DNA of 64,000 nucleotides from Chromatiaceae bacterium (GCA_013426805.1 JACDZG010000004.1:58905-122904), one strand, 5' to 3'; positions 47,966 through 57,692 are shown, counted from the first letter of the stretch. Numbers and translations are program-made. Notes: generated from the sequence alone by a model not told the origin.

Positions 47966-49639
47966 ATGCGCATTTTGATGATTCAGCCGAACTATCACGC
48001 GGGCGGAGCAGAGATCGCCGGAAACTGGCCGCCCGGCTGGGTGGCCTATATCGGCGGCGCCCTGAAACAGGCGGGCTACAACAATGTCCGTTTCATTGAT
48101 GCGATGTGCGAGGATATCCCGGACGACAAGCTCCGTGAGATCATTCGCGAGCACGCTCCGGACGTGGTGTTGGCGACCGCCATCACCCCGATGATCTACA
48201 AAGCCCAAAGCACCCTGCAACTCGCCAAGGAGGCGCTGCCCAAGTGCGTCACCGTGCTGGGCGGCATTCACCCCACGTTCATGTACACCCAGGTCCTGGG
48301 CGAGGCGCCCTGGATCGATTACATCGTGCGCGGTGAAGGCGAGGAGATCATCGTCAACCTGCTCAAGTCCGTTGAGAAGGGCACCGATAAGGCGGATCGG
48401 CGCCGGATTCTGGGTATTGCCTATCTCGACGATGACGGTCAGGTGGTGGCGACCCCGGCGAACCCGGTGATCCAGGATCTGGATGCGCTGGTTCCCGACT
48501 GGTCGCTGCTCAAATGGGACCTATACATCTATATTCCGCTGAACTGCCGCGTGGCGGTCCCCAACTTCGCGCGCGGCTGTCCCTTCACCTGCCGCTTCTG
48601 TTCGCAATGGAAATTCTGGCGCACCTACCGGCACCGCGACCCCAAGAAGTTCGTCGATGAAGTCGAGATTCTGGTGCGGGATTACAATGTCGGCTTCATG
48701 ATTCTGGCCGATGAAGAGCCGACCATCTTCAAGCGCAAGTTCGTCGCACTCTGCGAGGAGTTGATTGCCCGCAAGGTGAACATTCACTGGGGCATCAATA
48801 CCCGCGTGACCGACATCATGCGCGACCGCGACCTGTTGCCGCTGTACCGCAAGGCGGGTCTGGTGCACGTCTCGCTCGGTACCGAGGCGGCCGCCCAGTT
48901 GAATCTGGATGTGTTCCGTAAGCAGACCACGGTGGAGCAGAACAAGCTGGCCGTGAAGCTGCTGCGCGATGCCGGCATCGTGGCCGAGGTCCAGTTCATC
49001 ATGGGCCTGGAAAACGAGACCCCGGAGACCATTGAGGAGACCTACCGTCTGGCCCAGGATTGGAAGCCGGATATGGTCAATTGGAACATGTATACCCCCT
49101 GGCCCTTCGCCGAATTGTTCGAGGACCTGGGGGATCGGGTCGAAGTGCGCGACTACTCCAAGTACAACTTCGTCACGCCGATCATGAAGCCGGAGGCGAT
49201 GACCCGCGAGCAGGTTCTGAAGGGCGTGCTGAAAAACTACGCGCGTTTCTACATGCGCAAGAGTTTCTTCGAATACCCTTGGATCAGAGATAAGTTCAAG
49301 CGCCGCTATATGCTGGGGTGTCTCAAGGCGTTCGCCAAAACCACGATCACCAAGAAGTTCTACGATCTGGGACGGGTCAAGCGCAAGGGCTTCTCCACCG
49401 AGGTCGATCTGGGCTTCGATGAGACCAAAGTCCTGACATCCGAGCAGATTGCCGAGTTGAAACTCAGCCGGCCGGATCTGACCGCCGACGTCAATTTCAA
49501 GGGAACGCCGATCAAGGTGCTGGCGTGCGGCGGGCCAAGCGACGAGGTGTATGACGAGCAGATCGGCACGCCTGGAATGCCCCCGGCGGTGCCGGCCGCG
49601 GGATTGGAGAAGGCTGCAACCGCCACGTCGACGACCTGA
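47966..49639 (+). CDS. bchE: Anaerobic Mg-protoporphyrin monomethyl ester cyclase BchE
   Basis: BchE closes the isocyclic ring without oxygen, using a B12-dependent radical SAM reaction. The 557-residue protein has an N-terminal cobalamin-binding region ([47 protein letters not shown]), the radical SAM cluster CPFTCRFC at ~205-212, and [19 protein letters not shown] and [17 protein letters not shown] later. The ATG at 47966 follows GGGAG. It is intact, whereas the oxygen-dependent cyclase AcsF survives only as a fragment at 60.7 kb, so this organism makes the ring anaerobically. Confidence 0.96.
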   Translation: MRILMIQPNYHAGGAEIAGNWPPGWVAYIGGALKQAGYNNVRFIDAMCEDIPDDKLREIIREHAPDVVLATAITPMIYKAQSTLQLAKEALPKCVTVLGGIHPTFMYTQVLGEAPWIDYIVRGEGEEIIVNLLKSVEKGTDKADRRRILGIAYLDDDGQVVATPANPVIQDLDALVPDWSLLKWDLYIYIPLNCRVAVPNFARGCPFTCRFCSQWKFWRTYRHRDPKKFVDEVEILVRDYNVGFMILADEEPTIFKRKFVALCEELIARKVNIHWGINTRVTDIMRDRDLLPLYRKAGLVHVSLGTEAAAQLNLDVFRKQTTVEQNKLAVKLLRDAGIVAEVQFIMGLENETPETIEETYRLAQDWKPDMVNWNMYTPWPFAELFEDLGDRVEVRDYSKYNFVTPIMKPEAMTREQVLKGVLKNYARFYMRKSFFEYPWIRDKFKRRYMLGCLKAFAKTTITKKFYDLGRVKRKGFSTEVDLGFDETKVLTSEQIAELKLSRPDLTADVNFKGTPIKVLACGGPSDEVYDEQIGTPGMPPAVPAAGLEKAATATSTT

Positions 49640-49652
49640 GCCGGGGGCCACC

Positions 49653-51011
49653 ATGACCCCGACCCTCTTTGCCGATATTCCGCGGAATCTGCTAGAGCAC
49701 TTTGCGCATCCTGCTGCCGAGGCGATCACCTTCACGCCCTCGGCCAACGCCGGACGACTGCCGTCAGCGGAGTACGCGAGTGCCCTGACCGCCGTCGGCG
49801 GTCGTTCGGATGAGGCGGTGGCGGTCTATGTGCACCTGCCCTTCTGTCCGGTGCGGTGTCTCTATTGCGCCTGTCATACCACGGTGACCCATGAAGCGGA
49901 GCGGATCGACCGCTATCTGGACACCTTGGAACAGGAAATGGATCTGGTGACCGAGCGTCTCGGTACGGGACGCGTCTTGTCTCAGCTGCATTTGGGCGGC
50001 GGTACGCCCAACTATCTCTCGGACTCGCAACTGATCCGACTGATGGAGATGCTGACCAGACGCTTCCGGTTCGGCGCCAACACGACCGCGGCGATCGAAT
50101 GCAATCCGCGGCGCGCATCCGCCGGACAACTGGAATTGCTCAAAGGTTTGGGTTTCACCGGGGTGAGCTTCGGTATCCAGGATTTGGATGCCCGGGTCCA
50201 ACACGCGATCGGTCGGATCAATTCGCTCGGTCTGATCCGCGATGTCTGCGCCATCGCGCGCGAGACCGGGTTCGAGAACGTCAGCCTGGATCTGATCTAC
50301 GGGTTGCCGAACCAGACCGAACAGAGTTTCGAGTCGACCCTGGAGCGGGTCATCGAAATCAATCCGGATCGGGTGCGCTGCTTCAGCTATTCCCATCTCC
50401 CGACCGCGCGTCCGCATCAATACGCGATCGAGACGGGTTGCTTGCCTGGCACCGGGGAAAAGCTCGGTTTATTACAAAGCGCCGTACGCGGCTTCACCGA
50501 CGCCGGTTACCATTGGATCGGGGTTGATTGGTTTGCGCGCGATGGCGATGAACTCGCTGATGCGCAGTTGGCGGGAACACTGCGACACACCTGTCTTGGT
50601 TACACCAGTTCACCGACCCGGCATCTGATTGCGCTTGGCAGCAGCAGTTTAGGCGAAGTCGATCGGGTCCTGATTCAGAACCAACCGGGAATCGACGCCT
50701 GGCGCAGTGAGATCGAGGCCGGGCATTTCCCCATTCACTGGGGTCACACGATGACCGATGCGGACCTGCGCCGGCGACAGGCCGTCGCGCGACTCATGTG
50801 CAATCTGGACGTACCGGCCGGTCTGGCCACCGACTTCGATCGGGACTATGAACGTCTGACGCAATGGGTCGACCACGGTCTGGTCGAGTTCAGTGGTGAC
50901 ACTATGCGGGTCACCCAGCGTGGGCGCTATTTCCTGCGCAGCCTCTGTGCCCCACACGAGATCTCCATCTCTTGGAGCAATGGTCAGTCGAACATGGCGC
51001 GAGTCTGTTGA
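49653..51011 (+). CDS. hemN: Oxygen-independent coproporphyrinogen III oxidase (HemN-type)
   Basis: HemN decarboxylates coproporphyrinogen III by radical SAM chemistry, supplying protoporphyrin for haem and bacteriochlorophyll under anoxia. The 452-residue protein has the CxxxCxxC cluster with the extra Cys of HemN (FCPVRCLYCACHT), LHLGGGTPNYLSDSQLIRLM, GVSFGIQDLDARVQHAIGR and DLIYGLPNQTEQSF. The length fits true HemN rather than HemW. It begins 13 bases after bchE and is followed after two bases by bchJ. Confidence 0.9.
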   Translation: MTPTLFADIPRNLLEHFAHPAAEAITFTPSANAGRLPSAEYASALTAVGGRSDEAVAVYVHLPFCPVRCLYCACHTTVTHEAERIDRYLDTLEQEMDLVTERLGTGRVLSQLHLGGGTPNYLSDSQLIRLMEMLTRRFRFGANTTAAIECNPRRASAGQLELLKGLGFTGVSFGIQDLDARVQHAIGRINSLGLIRDVCAIARETGFENVSLDLIYGLPNQTEQSFESTLERVIEINPDRVRCFSYSHLPTARPHQYAIETGCLPGTGEKLGLLQSAVRGFTDAGYHWIGVDWFARDGDELADAQLAGTLRHTCLGYTSSPTRHLIALGSSSLGEVDRVLIQNQPGIDAWRSEIEAGHFPIHWGHTMTDADLRRRQAVARLMCNLDVPAGLATDFDRDYERLTQWVDHGLVEFSGDTMRVTQRGRYFLRSLCAPHEISISWSNGQSNMARVC

Positions 51012-51013
51012 AG

Positions 51014-51649
51014 ATGGGTGCACAGGAAACACCAGAAGTCGCCGGGGACGCCGGTTCGGCACCCGCGCGCATCGGGCCGAACGCCATCTGGCGGGTCGCC
51101 GAGGCGCTGCGGGACGGTCCGGGCCCGGAGACCCTGACCCGCGTATTCGAGCGCGCCGGGCTTGCCGGTTATCTCGATTCACTGCCGCAGGAGATGGTCG
51201 ACGAACGCGAGGTCACCGCGCTGCATCAAGCTCTGCGCGACATACTGGGCCTCAAGGAGGCCCGCCAGATCGGTGCCGATGCCGGGCGGCGCACCGGCGA
51301 TTATCTGCTGGCCAAGCGCATTCCCCGCCCGGCGCAGGTCGTGCTGAAATTCCTGCCGGGTTTCCTCGCCAGCCGCGTCCTGCTCAAAGCGATCGAGCGC
51401 AACGCCTGGACCTTCGCCGGCAGCGCCCGTTTCAGTACCCAGGCCGGAACGCCGACCCGCTTCATCATCGAGGGCTCACGCGTGTGTCTCGGTGTTCAAG
51501 CCCCGGTCCCCTTATGCGACTTCTATGGCGCAACCTTCGAGCGGCTCTTCAGGGAGTTGGTCGACGCCAAGGTGCGGGTCATCGAGGTGCAGTGCCAGGC
51601 GATGGGTGACCCGGCCTGCGTGTTTGAGGTTCGCAGCGACGGGCGTTAG
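51014..51649 (+). CDS. bchJ: BchJ, V4R-domain protein of bacteriochlorophyll synthesis
   Basis: BchJ was long called the 4-vinyl reductase; it now seems to assist pigment supply to later enzymes, while BciA/BciB do the reduction. The 211-residue protein carries a V4R domain in the C-terminal half (RFIIEGSRVCLGVQAPVPLC, YGATFERLFRELVDAKVRV, GDPACVFEV) after a helical region (RQIGADAGRRTGDYLLAKRI). I use the ATG at 51014; a TTG at 50972 would overlap hemN. It is the last gene of the superoperon, and no strong terminator is obvious after it. Confidence 0.9.
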   Translation: MGAQETPEVAGDAGSAPARIGPNAIWRVAEALRDGPGPETLTRVFERAGLAGYLDSLPQEMVDEREVTALHQALRDILGLKEARQIGADAGRRTGDYLLAKRIPRPAQVVLKFLPGFLASRVLLKAIERNAWTFAGSARFSTQAGTPTRFIIEGSRVCLGVQAPVPLCDFYGATFERLFRELVDAKVRVIEVQCQAMGDPACVFEVRSDGR

Positions 51650-51717
51650 CGCGGCGCGTTGTTGCCGGCGCAAGAGCGACTGGTCAAGCGCGATGCTCAT
51701 CACGCCTGCCGTGTTGC

Positions 51718-52050
51718 TCAATAGGGTGAGTTCACCACGACATACTGCACGCTGGTGCCGGCATAGCGCGGCTGGTACCAGGTCGAGCCGCAGCGCTGGT
51801 AGGTGACTCCGCCGACCTCCACCATGGAACACGAGGGCGGCAGCGAATAGACGATGGAGCCGATGATCGCGGCGGTCGCCCCGATCGCCACCGCGGTTCC
51901 GACGGGGTTGTTCCAGCGGCGATGTACGTCGACATCAATGTCGTTGTAACGATGGACGTCGACATTGCGATTGATGTTACGGTTGACATTGCGGTCGACG
52001 TTCACATTCGCGCTACGGTTGATATTGGTATTGCGGTTCAGTCTCACCTT
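51718..52050 (-). pseudogene. N-terminally truncated Asn/Val-rich protein, fused to the end of the DUF2092 gene
   Basis: The frame ends at 51718 and contains an unusual Asn-Val/Arg repeat run (NRNTNINRSANVNVDRNVNR...) followed by GTAVAIGATAAIIGSIVYSL and VGGVTYQRCGSTWYQPRYAG. This is the C-terminal two-thirds of an exported protein type often encoded just downstream of DUF2092 genes. The signal peptide and start are absent. Homology begins where the DUF2092 gene above loses its own, in an overlapping frame, near 52050. Confidence 0.6.
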
Positions 52051-52648
52051 GCGCAATCCAGATCTGCCAGTCGATGTCGTCCTGGCGGAAAGCGTAATGC
52101 TCTGCCGCCTGGCCGGCGATCGTGCTGGTACCCACCACGGTTGCCTGTGTGACTTCCGTTGCCGCGTCCGCGTTCTCACCCCAATGAAAGAGATCCACCA
52201 GCGGAAGCTCGATACCGAACTTGGTTTCGATTTCGGTGAGCAGTTCGCGGATGCTGGCTGGGGCCGGGACGGTCGCGTAGTAGCCGGTCTCCGGCGCCAA
52301 CAAAGTGAATTGCTTGCCGTCGTAGAAGATCTCGCGCGCCTTGCGGTCCGTTATTACTTCGGCATGCAGGTGGTCGGGCTTGCGCACCTGGAGCGCGACT
52401 GTTTTCAACAGTTGAATCTTTTGTCCGGACTCCAGCACCTCGTCGGTCGCGTCATTCGCTTCGAGGTTGAACGCGGGCAGGCCGCGCAGGTAGGCACCCA
52501 TGCGGTCCAACGCCTGCATGGCCGCGGGATCGACGGCCTGACTGACCGCTGGGGCCGGTGCTGTCTGGGGTTCTGCTGCCATTGCGACGCCCGCCAGGGC
52601 GAGGCCGGAAAGCAGCAACAGGGTCGGATACTCCGGCTTCATCTTCAT
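52013..52648 (-). CDS. DUF2092 periplasmic protein, C-terminally truncated
   Basis: A DUF2092 exported protein. The ATG at 52648 follows GAGGACCGAGGTC, with signal peptide MKMKPEYPTLLLLSGLALAG. Family blocks include ALDRMGAYLRGLPAFNLEAN, DHLHAEVITDRKAREIFYDG, FTLLAPETGYYATVPAP and ATVVGTSTIAGQAAEHYAFR, then DIDWQIWIAQG. At this point full-length members continue ~40 residues with a further beta section; here nine unrelated residues (ETEPQYQYQP) follow and then stop. The tail is from the neighbouring gene read out of frame, so a deletion has joined two genes. Whether the shortened protein folds is unknown. Confidence 0.75.
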   Translation of the reverse strand: MKMKPEYPTLLLLSGLALAGVAMAAEPQTAPAPAVSQAVDPAAMQALDRMGAYLRGLPAFNLEANDATDEVLESGQKIQLLKTVALQVRKPDHLHAEVITDRKAREIFYDGKQFTLLAPETGYYATVPAPASIRELLTEIETKFGIELPLVDLFHWGENADAATEVTQATVVGTSTIAGQAAEHYAFRQDDIDWQIWIAQGETEPQYQYQP

Positions 52649-52778
52649 GACCTCGGTCCTCGTCGTCAGTCGGTTGCAACAGGTGACCTGCGTCGCTGAC
52701 GTGCGGCGCAGCGCAAGGGAAGGCCCCATCATGCTGCCACAGACGGATGGTTGTCGAAATAGAGGGGTTGCCCGCCCA

Positions 52779-54869
52779 TCAGGCCGGCGCGGCCGAACGC
52801 GGCAGCAGTGACTCGGCATACATGGGTCGGACCCCGGTGTAACGCACCGCGGTGTAATGGGCGATGACGACCGCGAGCATCAGCGGCAGGACGATCTGAT
52901 AATCCATGGTCATCTCCAGGATCATCAGAATCGACATCAGTGGCGCGTGGGTGGTCCCCGCCAGCATGGCCCCCATGCCGACCACCGCATAAGCGCTGAC
53001 CGGTCCGGTGCCGACGGGCAGGACGGTATGGACCAGCGTACCGAACAGGGCGCCGAGCATGGCGCCGACGAAGAGTGTCGGCGTGAAAGCGCCGCCGATG
53101 CCGCCCGAACCGAGCGTTACCGCGGTTGCGAGCATCTTCAGCACCAGGACGGTCACCAGCGCCTGCCAGGCCCAGGGTGCGAGCAACACCGAGTCCACCA
53201 CGCTGTAACCCTTGCCCCAGACCTGCGGTTCGTAAACCGAAATAGCGCCGACGATGAGTCCGCCGATGGTCATCCGGCCAACCAGCGGAAGCGGCATCCG
53301 GGTGAATAGCTGCGCGGTGCGCTCCAGCAGCCGCAGGAAGAGCGGCGCGAGATGACCGGCGACCAGGCCGAGCACGAGAAAGAGCCCCAGTTCCCAGTCG
53401 CTCACCAGAGTGAACTCGGGGATGGCATAGGCCGGTGCATAGCCGAAAATCTCGTGAACCGTGACGCTGGCGATTACCGCGGCAACGATCACCGGCCCGA
53501 TATACTCCAGGGCGATGGAGCCGAGGACGATCTCGGCGACAAAGATGGTCGCGGCGAGCGGCGCGTTGTAGGCGGCGGCAAGTCCGGCCGCCGCGCCGGC
53601 GGCGACCAGCAAACGCAAGCGGTCGGTCGGTAAGCGGCTGATCCGCCCCAGGACCGAGGCGACCATTGCCGCCAATTGCACCATCGCCCCCTCGCGTCCG
53701 ATCGAGCCGCCGGAAGCCACCGTGAACAGGGACGAGGTCGCCCGCACCAGACTTTGACGGACACTGATCCAGCCGTCCCCGACCGCCACGGCCTCCATAT
53801 AATCGGTGGTGGTGCGGCCCCGTAGCCGGGTGCCGATCTCCTGCAGGATCAGGCCGGCGATCAGGCCGCCGAGTGCGGGGATCAGCAGCCGTTGCCAGGC
53901 CGGCAGAGCCACGGCCATGGCCGCCAAGCTGCTGCCGTGGCCTCCGTAGAGCGACGCCAGCCCGTCGATCGCCTCGCGAAACAGCACGGTCACCAGGGCA
54001 CCGAGCACACCGATCACGGCGGCCAGCAACAACAGCAGGTGCAGATCGCGCGGTCCGAGCACCAGCAGCAACACGGCACGTCTTGGCAGGTTGATCGCCG
54101 CCGCGAGCGCCGCGGTTGGGGTCAGGCGCGCGGTCCGGCCCAAGTGGACCTGCTCCCAGCGGATCAACGCGATCCCCAGCAGACCGATGGTCAAGGCCGT
54201 GAGGAGCCATGCAGGGGCGCGTGCACCGGGCGGCAACAGGGTTCTTGGTTGTTCCGGCGCGTCCGGGGTCGTCGGCTGGATCGAGATCGATGCGTCCGGG
54301 TAGACCTTGGCCAACTGCGGCTGGTCGGGGTCGGGCGATGTGCTTGCCGGAACCGGCTGCGGGACGGACGTGCTCGCCGGTGCCGGGGGCGGCAGGTCGA
54401 CAGCGGTTGATGCGGTCGCGTCGGGCGTCTCCGCGACCTCTTCCGGGGCACTTGGAGCGACGGGCGCACAGTCCAGCGGTCCGCCGCTCCGGCGATGATC
54501 GGCCCATTCCCGTGCCTGTTGCGCAATTGTCGCTCGCGCGGTTTGCCGATCCACTGCGGCGATCACGTCCGGCGTCGGCACCCGCAGTCGAGCGCCGCGG
54601 CGCAAGGTTCCGTTGACATTGCAGGACGGTGTGAAGGCATCCGGATTGGCCCGCAGCAGGGCCAGCATGATCTGATTCCGATCGAGCCCGACACCGGGGT
54701 GGACCCGGCCCGCCACTTGCCACAGGGTCTCCCCGGAGCGGATCGGACCATACTCCTGTTCCGTCGCCGCGTTCGCGAACGCAACCCAGACGGCCAGCAG
54801 CATCAAGGCGCCCTGCCCGGCCGCGGCCCAGTGCTTACCGCGTCTCACGTCTTGTCCGCCAGGCGTCAC
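52779..54869 (-). CDS. FimV-N/LysM-like domain fused to a ClC chloride channel
   Basis: An unusual 696-residue fusion read without interruption. Residues ~1-35 are a signal-like helix (ALMLLAVWVAFANA). Residues ~38-100 match the FimV N-terminal domain (YGPIRSGETLWQVAGRVHPG, IMLALLRANPDAF, GTLRRGARLRVPT). A Pro/Thr/Ala-rich linker (~100-210) and a helix (~220-240) follow. From ~260 comes a ClC channel/exchanger: the ion-path motifs GGSIGREGAMVQLAA (gating Glu kept) and GSGGIGGAFTPTLFVGAML, and TTHAPLMSILMILEMT. Either chloride/proton transport tethered to a cell-wall-binding module, or a bypass of two older genes, would explain it. GTG 54869 is used; a GTG seven codons later is possible. Confidence 0.85.
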   Translation of the reverse strand: MTPGGQDVRRGKHWAAAGQGALMLLAVWVAFANAATEQEYGPIRSGETLWQVAGRVHPGVGLDRNQIMLALLRANPDAFTPSCNVNGTLRRGARLRVPTPDVIAAVDRQTARATIAQQAREWADHRRSGGPLDCAPVAPSAPEEVAETPDATASTAVDLPPPAPASTSVPQPVPASTSPDPDQPQLAKVYPDASISIQPTTPDAPEQPRTLLPPGARAPAWLLTALTIGLLGIALIRWEQVHLGRTARLTPTAALAAAINLPRRAVLLLVLGPRDLHLLLLLAAVIGVLGALVTVLFREAIDGLASLYGGHGSSLAAMAVALPAWQRLLIPALGGLIAGLILQEIGTRLRGRTTTDYMEAVAVGDGWISVRQSLVRATSSLFTVASGGSIGREGAMVQLAAMVASVLGRISRLPTDRLRLLVAAGAAAGLAAAYNAPLAATIFVAEIVLGSIALEYIGPVIVAAVIASVTVHEIFGYAPAYAIPEFTLVSDWELGLFLVLGLVAGHLAPLFLRLLERTAQLFTRMPLPLVGRMTIGGLIVGAISVYEPQVWGKGYSVVDSVLLAPWAWQALVTVLVLKMLATAVTLGSGGIGGAFTPTLFVGAMLGALFGTLVHTVLPVGTGPVSAYAVVGMGAMLAGTTHAPLMSILMILEMTMDYQIVLPLMLAVVIAHYTAVRYTGVRPMYAESLLPRSAAPA

Positions 54870-55058
54870 GTGTTTCCCCGGTTGTCGGTTCTATGCCGGC
54901 TGATTCAGCGGCCGGTCTGGTCGTTTCGTAGTGTATACCGGGAAACCTGGGCTGCCCCAAGGCCCACGCCTTGCGATTTGACCGTCTTCCCGATCCTGTC
55001 AGGTTTGGCGAACAGGACGAGACGATCGTCGACCTGGGGTATCCTGTTCGCCGCCGAC

Positions 55059-55159
55059 GGTCCGCACAGCGGACCCTACGGGAAAACCGCGATCTGTAGG
55101 GTCCGCTGTGCGGACCGACGACCGCGCAGATCGCGCGGCGGCCAGGTTTATGACCAAGG
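55059..55159. repeat. Dispersed hairpin repeat, copy B (inverted relative to copy A)
   Basis: The perfect 21-base inverted repeat at 55059-55079 with 55096-55116 has the same arms as at 19140-19196, here with a 16-base loop. After nine bases comes the inverted copy (55126-55159) of the unique block at 19097-19130, with three differences. The order is reversed, so the whole ~100-bp unit is inverted. It lies in the non-coding stretch (54870-55232) between the ClC fusion and the restriction-modification genes, perhaps marking the boundary of that insertion. Confidence 0.78.
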
Positions 55160-55232
55160 TTCAACCGGGAGAGAACCGCTGACCTGAGCACCACCAAACG
55201 ACGGGCTACACGCTATCCAGGAGGCAAACCGA

Positions 55233-56708
55233 TTGTTATCGGCCGTTGAAGAGACCCGATTAAGCCTATCCAGAAACACCGCGGCGAAGCGGAAATCGCA
55301 GTTTGGTCAGTTTCTCACGCCGGCCACTACCGCTCGCTTTATGGCCGGACTATTCAGCCCGATGCTGAAATGCCCGTGCCGGCTGCTTGATCCGGGCGCG
55401 GGTATTGGCTCTCTTTCAAGCGCATTCCTCGCTAGGTGTCAATCCGGTGATCTGGCTTTTTCGGAAATCACGGTGACGGCTTTTGAACTGGACAACCTGC
55501 TTCAGCACGAGCTCAATCATACGCTTTCCAGCCATGCGACTGAAGTCTCATTAACATACGAAGTGCTTGGTGGTGACTTCATCGAACAGGCTGTCAATCG
55601 GATGCAGTTCGGGCAGTGCGATTTTACTCACGCGATCCTGAATCCGCCTTACAAGAAAATCAATAGCGACTCCCATCACCGTCTGTTGCTGAGGCAAGTC
55701 GGGATTGAGACAGTCAACTTGTACTCGGCGTTTCTCGCATTGACAGTGGCCCTGCTGGCGCCTGGCGGACAGCTTGTCGCGATCATCCCACGCAGCTTCT
55801 GCAACGGACCTTATTACCGGCCATTCCGCGACTTTTTGCTGGAGCGTACCGCGATCCATCAGTTGCACCTGTTTGACTCGCGCAACAAGCAGTTCAAAGA
55901 CGATGCGGTACTACAGGAGAACATCATTCTCGTACTTGAACGCGGCGGCCGACAAGGCGAGGTCACCGTCTCCACCTCCACCGATGACAGTTTCGTTGAT
56001 CTCAGCATCAACACGCATCCCTTTGAGCGTATTGTGTTTCCTGATGATGCAGCGCGCTTTATTCACGTACCGACCACGAGTGAGCCGAGTCCTATTGAGC
56101 GATCAGGTGCCATCCGCTATTCATTGGAGGATCTTGGCGTCCATGTATCAACCGGACCAGTTGTCGATTTCAGACTCAAAGAACATCTGCGTCCTATGCC
56201 GGAACCAGGCGCGGTCCCGCTACTCTACCCCGCGCATTTCAGGTGCCTGAAGACACAGTGGCCGCAACCAGGACTGAATAAAGCGAACGCGATTCGGCGC
56301 AACCCGGAAACCGAGAAGTGGCTTTACCCGGTAGGCTGTTATTGCGTGGTACGCCGCTTCTCAGCGAAAGAGGAAAAGCGGCGCGTTGTTGCCGGCGTGG
56401 TGAATCCGGACGCGTTCGACGGTGTCGAGGCTTTTGGCTTTGAGAACCACTTGAATGTATTTCATCAAAGCAGAAAAGGTTTGCCGGAGGCTTTGGCTCA
56501 CGGTTTAGCCGTCTTTCTCAGCACAACGGCGGTGGATGAGAATTTTCGACGTTTTAGCGGACATACGCAGGTGAACGCAACGGATCTTAAGCTCATGAAA
56601 TATCCAAGCCGCGAAGTGTTGATTGCCCTTGGGGCTTGGGCAATGGAGCAAGATTGCGTGTTGACCCAGGCGATGATCGATAATAAATTTGAGATGTCTT
56701 TGGCATGA
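55233..56708 (+). CDS. Type II N6-adenine DNA methyltransferase, BsuBI/PstI type
   Basis: The modification half of a restriction-modification pair. It starts at TTG 55233 (GGAGG thirteen bases upstream). The 491-residue protein has the SAM site LLDPGAGIGSLSSAFLARC and the catalytic NPPYKK (motif IV, N6-adenine type). The stretch VNLYSAFLALTVALLAPGGQ followed by IIPRSFCNGPYYRPFRDF is highly typical of BsuBI/PstI methyltransferases. These modify CTGCAG, which would also be the prediction here (family inference). CTGCAG sites do occur in the window, for example at 6627-6632. The base composition is lower in G+C than its neighbours, suggesting transfer. Confidence 0.88.
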   Translation: MLSAVEETRLSLSRNTAAKRKSQFGQFLTPATTARFMAGLFSPMLKCPCRLLDPGAGIGSLSSAFLARCQSGDLAFSEITVTAFELDNLLQHELNHTLSSHATEVSLTYEVLGGDFIEQAVNRMQFGQCDFTHAILNPPYKKINSDSHHRLLLRQVGIETVNLYSAFLALTVALLAPGGQLVAIIPRSFCNGPYYRPFRDFLLERTAIHQLHLFDSRNKQFKDDAVLQENIILVLERGGRQGEVTVSTSTDDSFVDLSINTHPFERIVFPDDAARFIHVPTTSEPSPIERSGAIRYSLEDLGVHVSTGPVVDFRLKEHLRPMPEPGAVPLLYPAHFRCLKTQWPQPGLNKANAIRRNPETEKWLYPVGCYCVVRRFSAKEEKRRVVAGVVNPDAFDGVEAFGFENHLNVFHQSRKGLPEALAHGLAVFLSTTAVDENFRRFSGHTQVNATDLKLMKYPSREVLIALGAWAMEQDCVLTQAMIDNKFEMSLA

Positions 56709-57655
56709 CGCAACATAACGGTCATACCGAGGGCGCGTACCAGATCCTGATCTCGCTCGGTCTGCCTCGTGCCCAGCACAACGAGCGCTCCGCTCTGTGT
56801 TTGCTGGCTCTGTTGAACCTCACGCCGGATAAAACTTGGGCGCAGGCCGAGAATCCGCTCATCGGCATCACACCGATTATGGACTGGGCGCGTGAGCACT
56901 ACGGAAAAGACTACGCACCCAACACGCGCGAGACTGTTCGGCGCCAGACCATGCATCAGTTTGTCGATGCGGGTATTGCGCTCTACAATCCAGACAACCT
57001 GCTGCGACCGGTCAATAGCCCGAAGGCTGTTTACCAGATAGAGCCTGCTGCGTTGACACTGTTGCGCAGCTTCGGTACTCCAAGCTGGCATGATTATCTG
57101 GTGGCTTATTTGGCTGAACGTGAGACCCTGGCTAATCGATATGCAATGGTCCGTGAGCAGAGCCGAATCCCGGTGCAGATCGCACCGGGTAAAGTGATTA
57201 CGCTCAGCCCTGGTTCTCATAGTGAACTTATCCGAGAAATCATCGAGGACTTCGCTCAGCGTTTCGCGCCTGGAAGCGTTCTGGTCTATGCCGGAGACAC
57301 CGGCGAAAAATGGGGATATTTCGACGCTCCGTTATTAGCGAGTCTCGGAGTGAGTATCGATCTTCACGGCAAGATGCCCGATGTCGTGCTTCATTATGTT
57401 CGCGAGAATTGGCTGCTCTTGATAGAGTCTGTCACCAGTCACGGTCCTGTCGATGGAAAGCGGCGAGCGGAGCTGGCCTATCTGTTCAAGAATGCCAAGG
57501 CTGGGCTGGTATATGTGACGGCCTTCCCGAATCGTATGATCATGGGGCGCTATCTCGCTGAGATCGCTTGGGAAACTGAGGTATGGGTCGCGGACGCACC
57601 TTCTCATGTCATCCATTTCAATGGCGAGCGCTTTCTTGGGCCATACGGTTCATAG
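56705..57655 (+). CDS. BsuBI/PstI-family restriction endonuclease
   Basis: The cutting partner of the upstream methyltransferase; its ATG overlaps that stop (ATGA). The 316-residue protein matches the BsuBI/PstI endonuclease family along its length: RSALCLLALLNLTPDKTW, GITPIMDWAREHYGKDYAPN, TRETVRRQTMHQFVDAGIAL, NSPKAVYQIEPAALTLLRSF, then the C-terminal nuclease region with YAGDTGEKWGYFDAPLL, DLHGKMPDVVLHY, ESVTSHGPVDGKRRAEL and ending HFNGERFLGPYGS. It is intact, and cutting at CTGCAG is predicted from the family. Confidence 0.9.
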   Translation: MTQHNGHTEGAYQILISLGLPRAQHNERSALCLLALLNLTPDKTWAQAENPLIGITPIMDWAREHYGKDYAPNTRETVRRQTMHQFVDAGIALYNPDNLLRPVNSPKAVYQIEPAALTLLRSFGTPSWHDYLVAYLAERETLANRYAMVREQSRIPVQIAPGKVITLSPGSHSELIREIIEDFAQRFAPGSVLVYAGDTGEKWGYFDAPLLASLGVSIDLHGKMPDVVLHYVRENWLLLIESVTSHGPVDGKRRAELAYLFKNAKAGLVYVTAFPNRMIMGRYLAEIAWETEVWVADAPSHVIHFNGERFLGPYGS

Positions 57656-57692
57656 TTGGTATCGGCCGCCGCGGCCGCTTCGACAACATCGG

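Noticed and set aside
50972..51013. TTG start for bchJ inside hemN
   Set aside because: It would add 14 residues without homology; the ATG at 51014 is sufficient.
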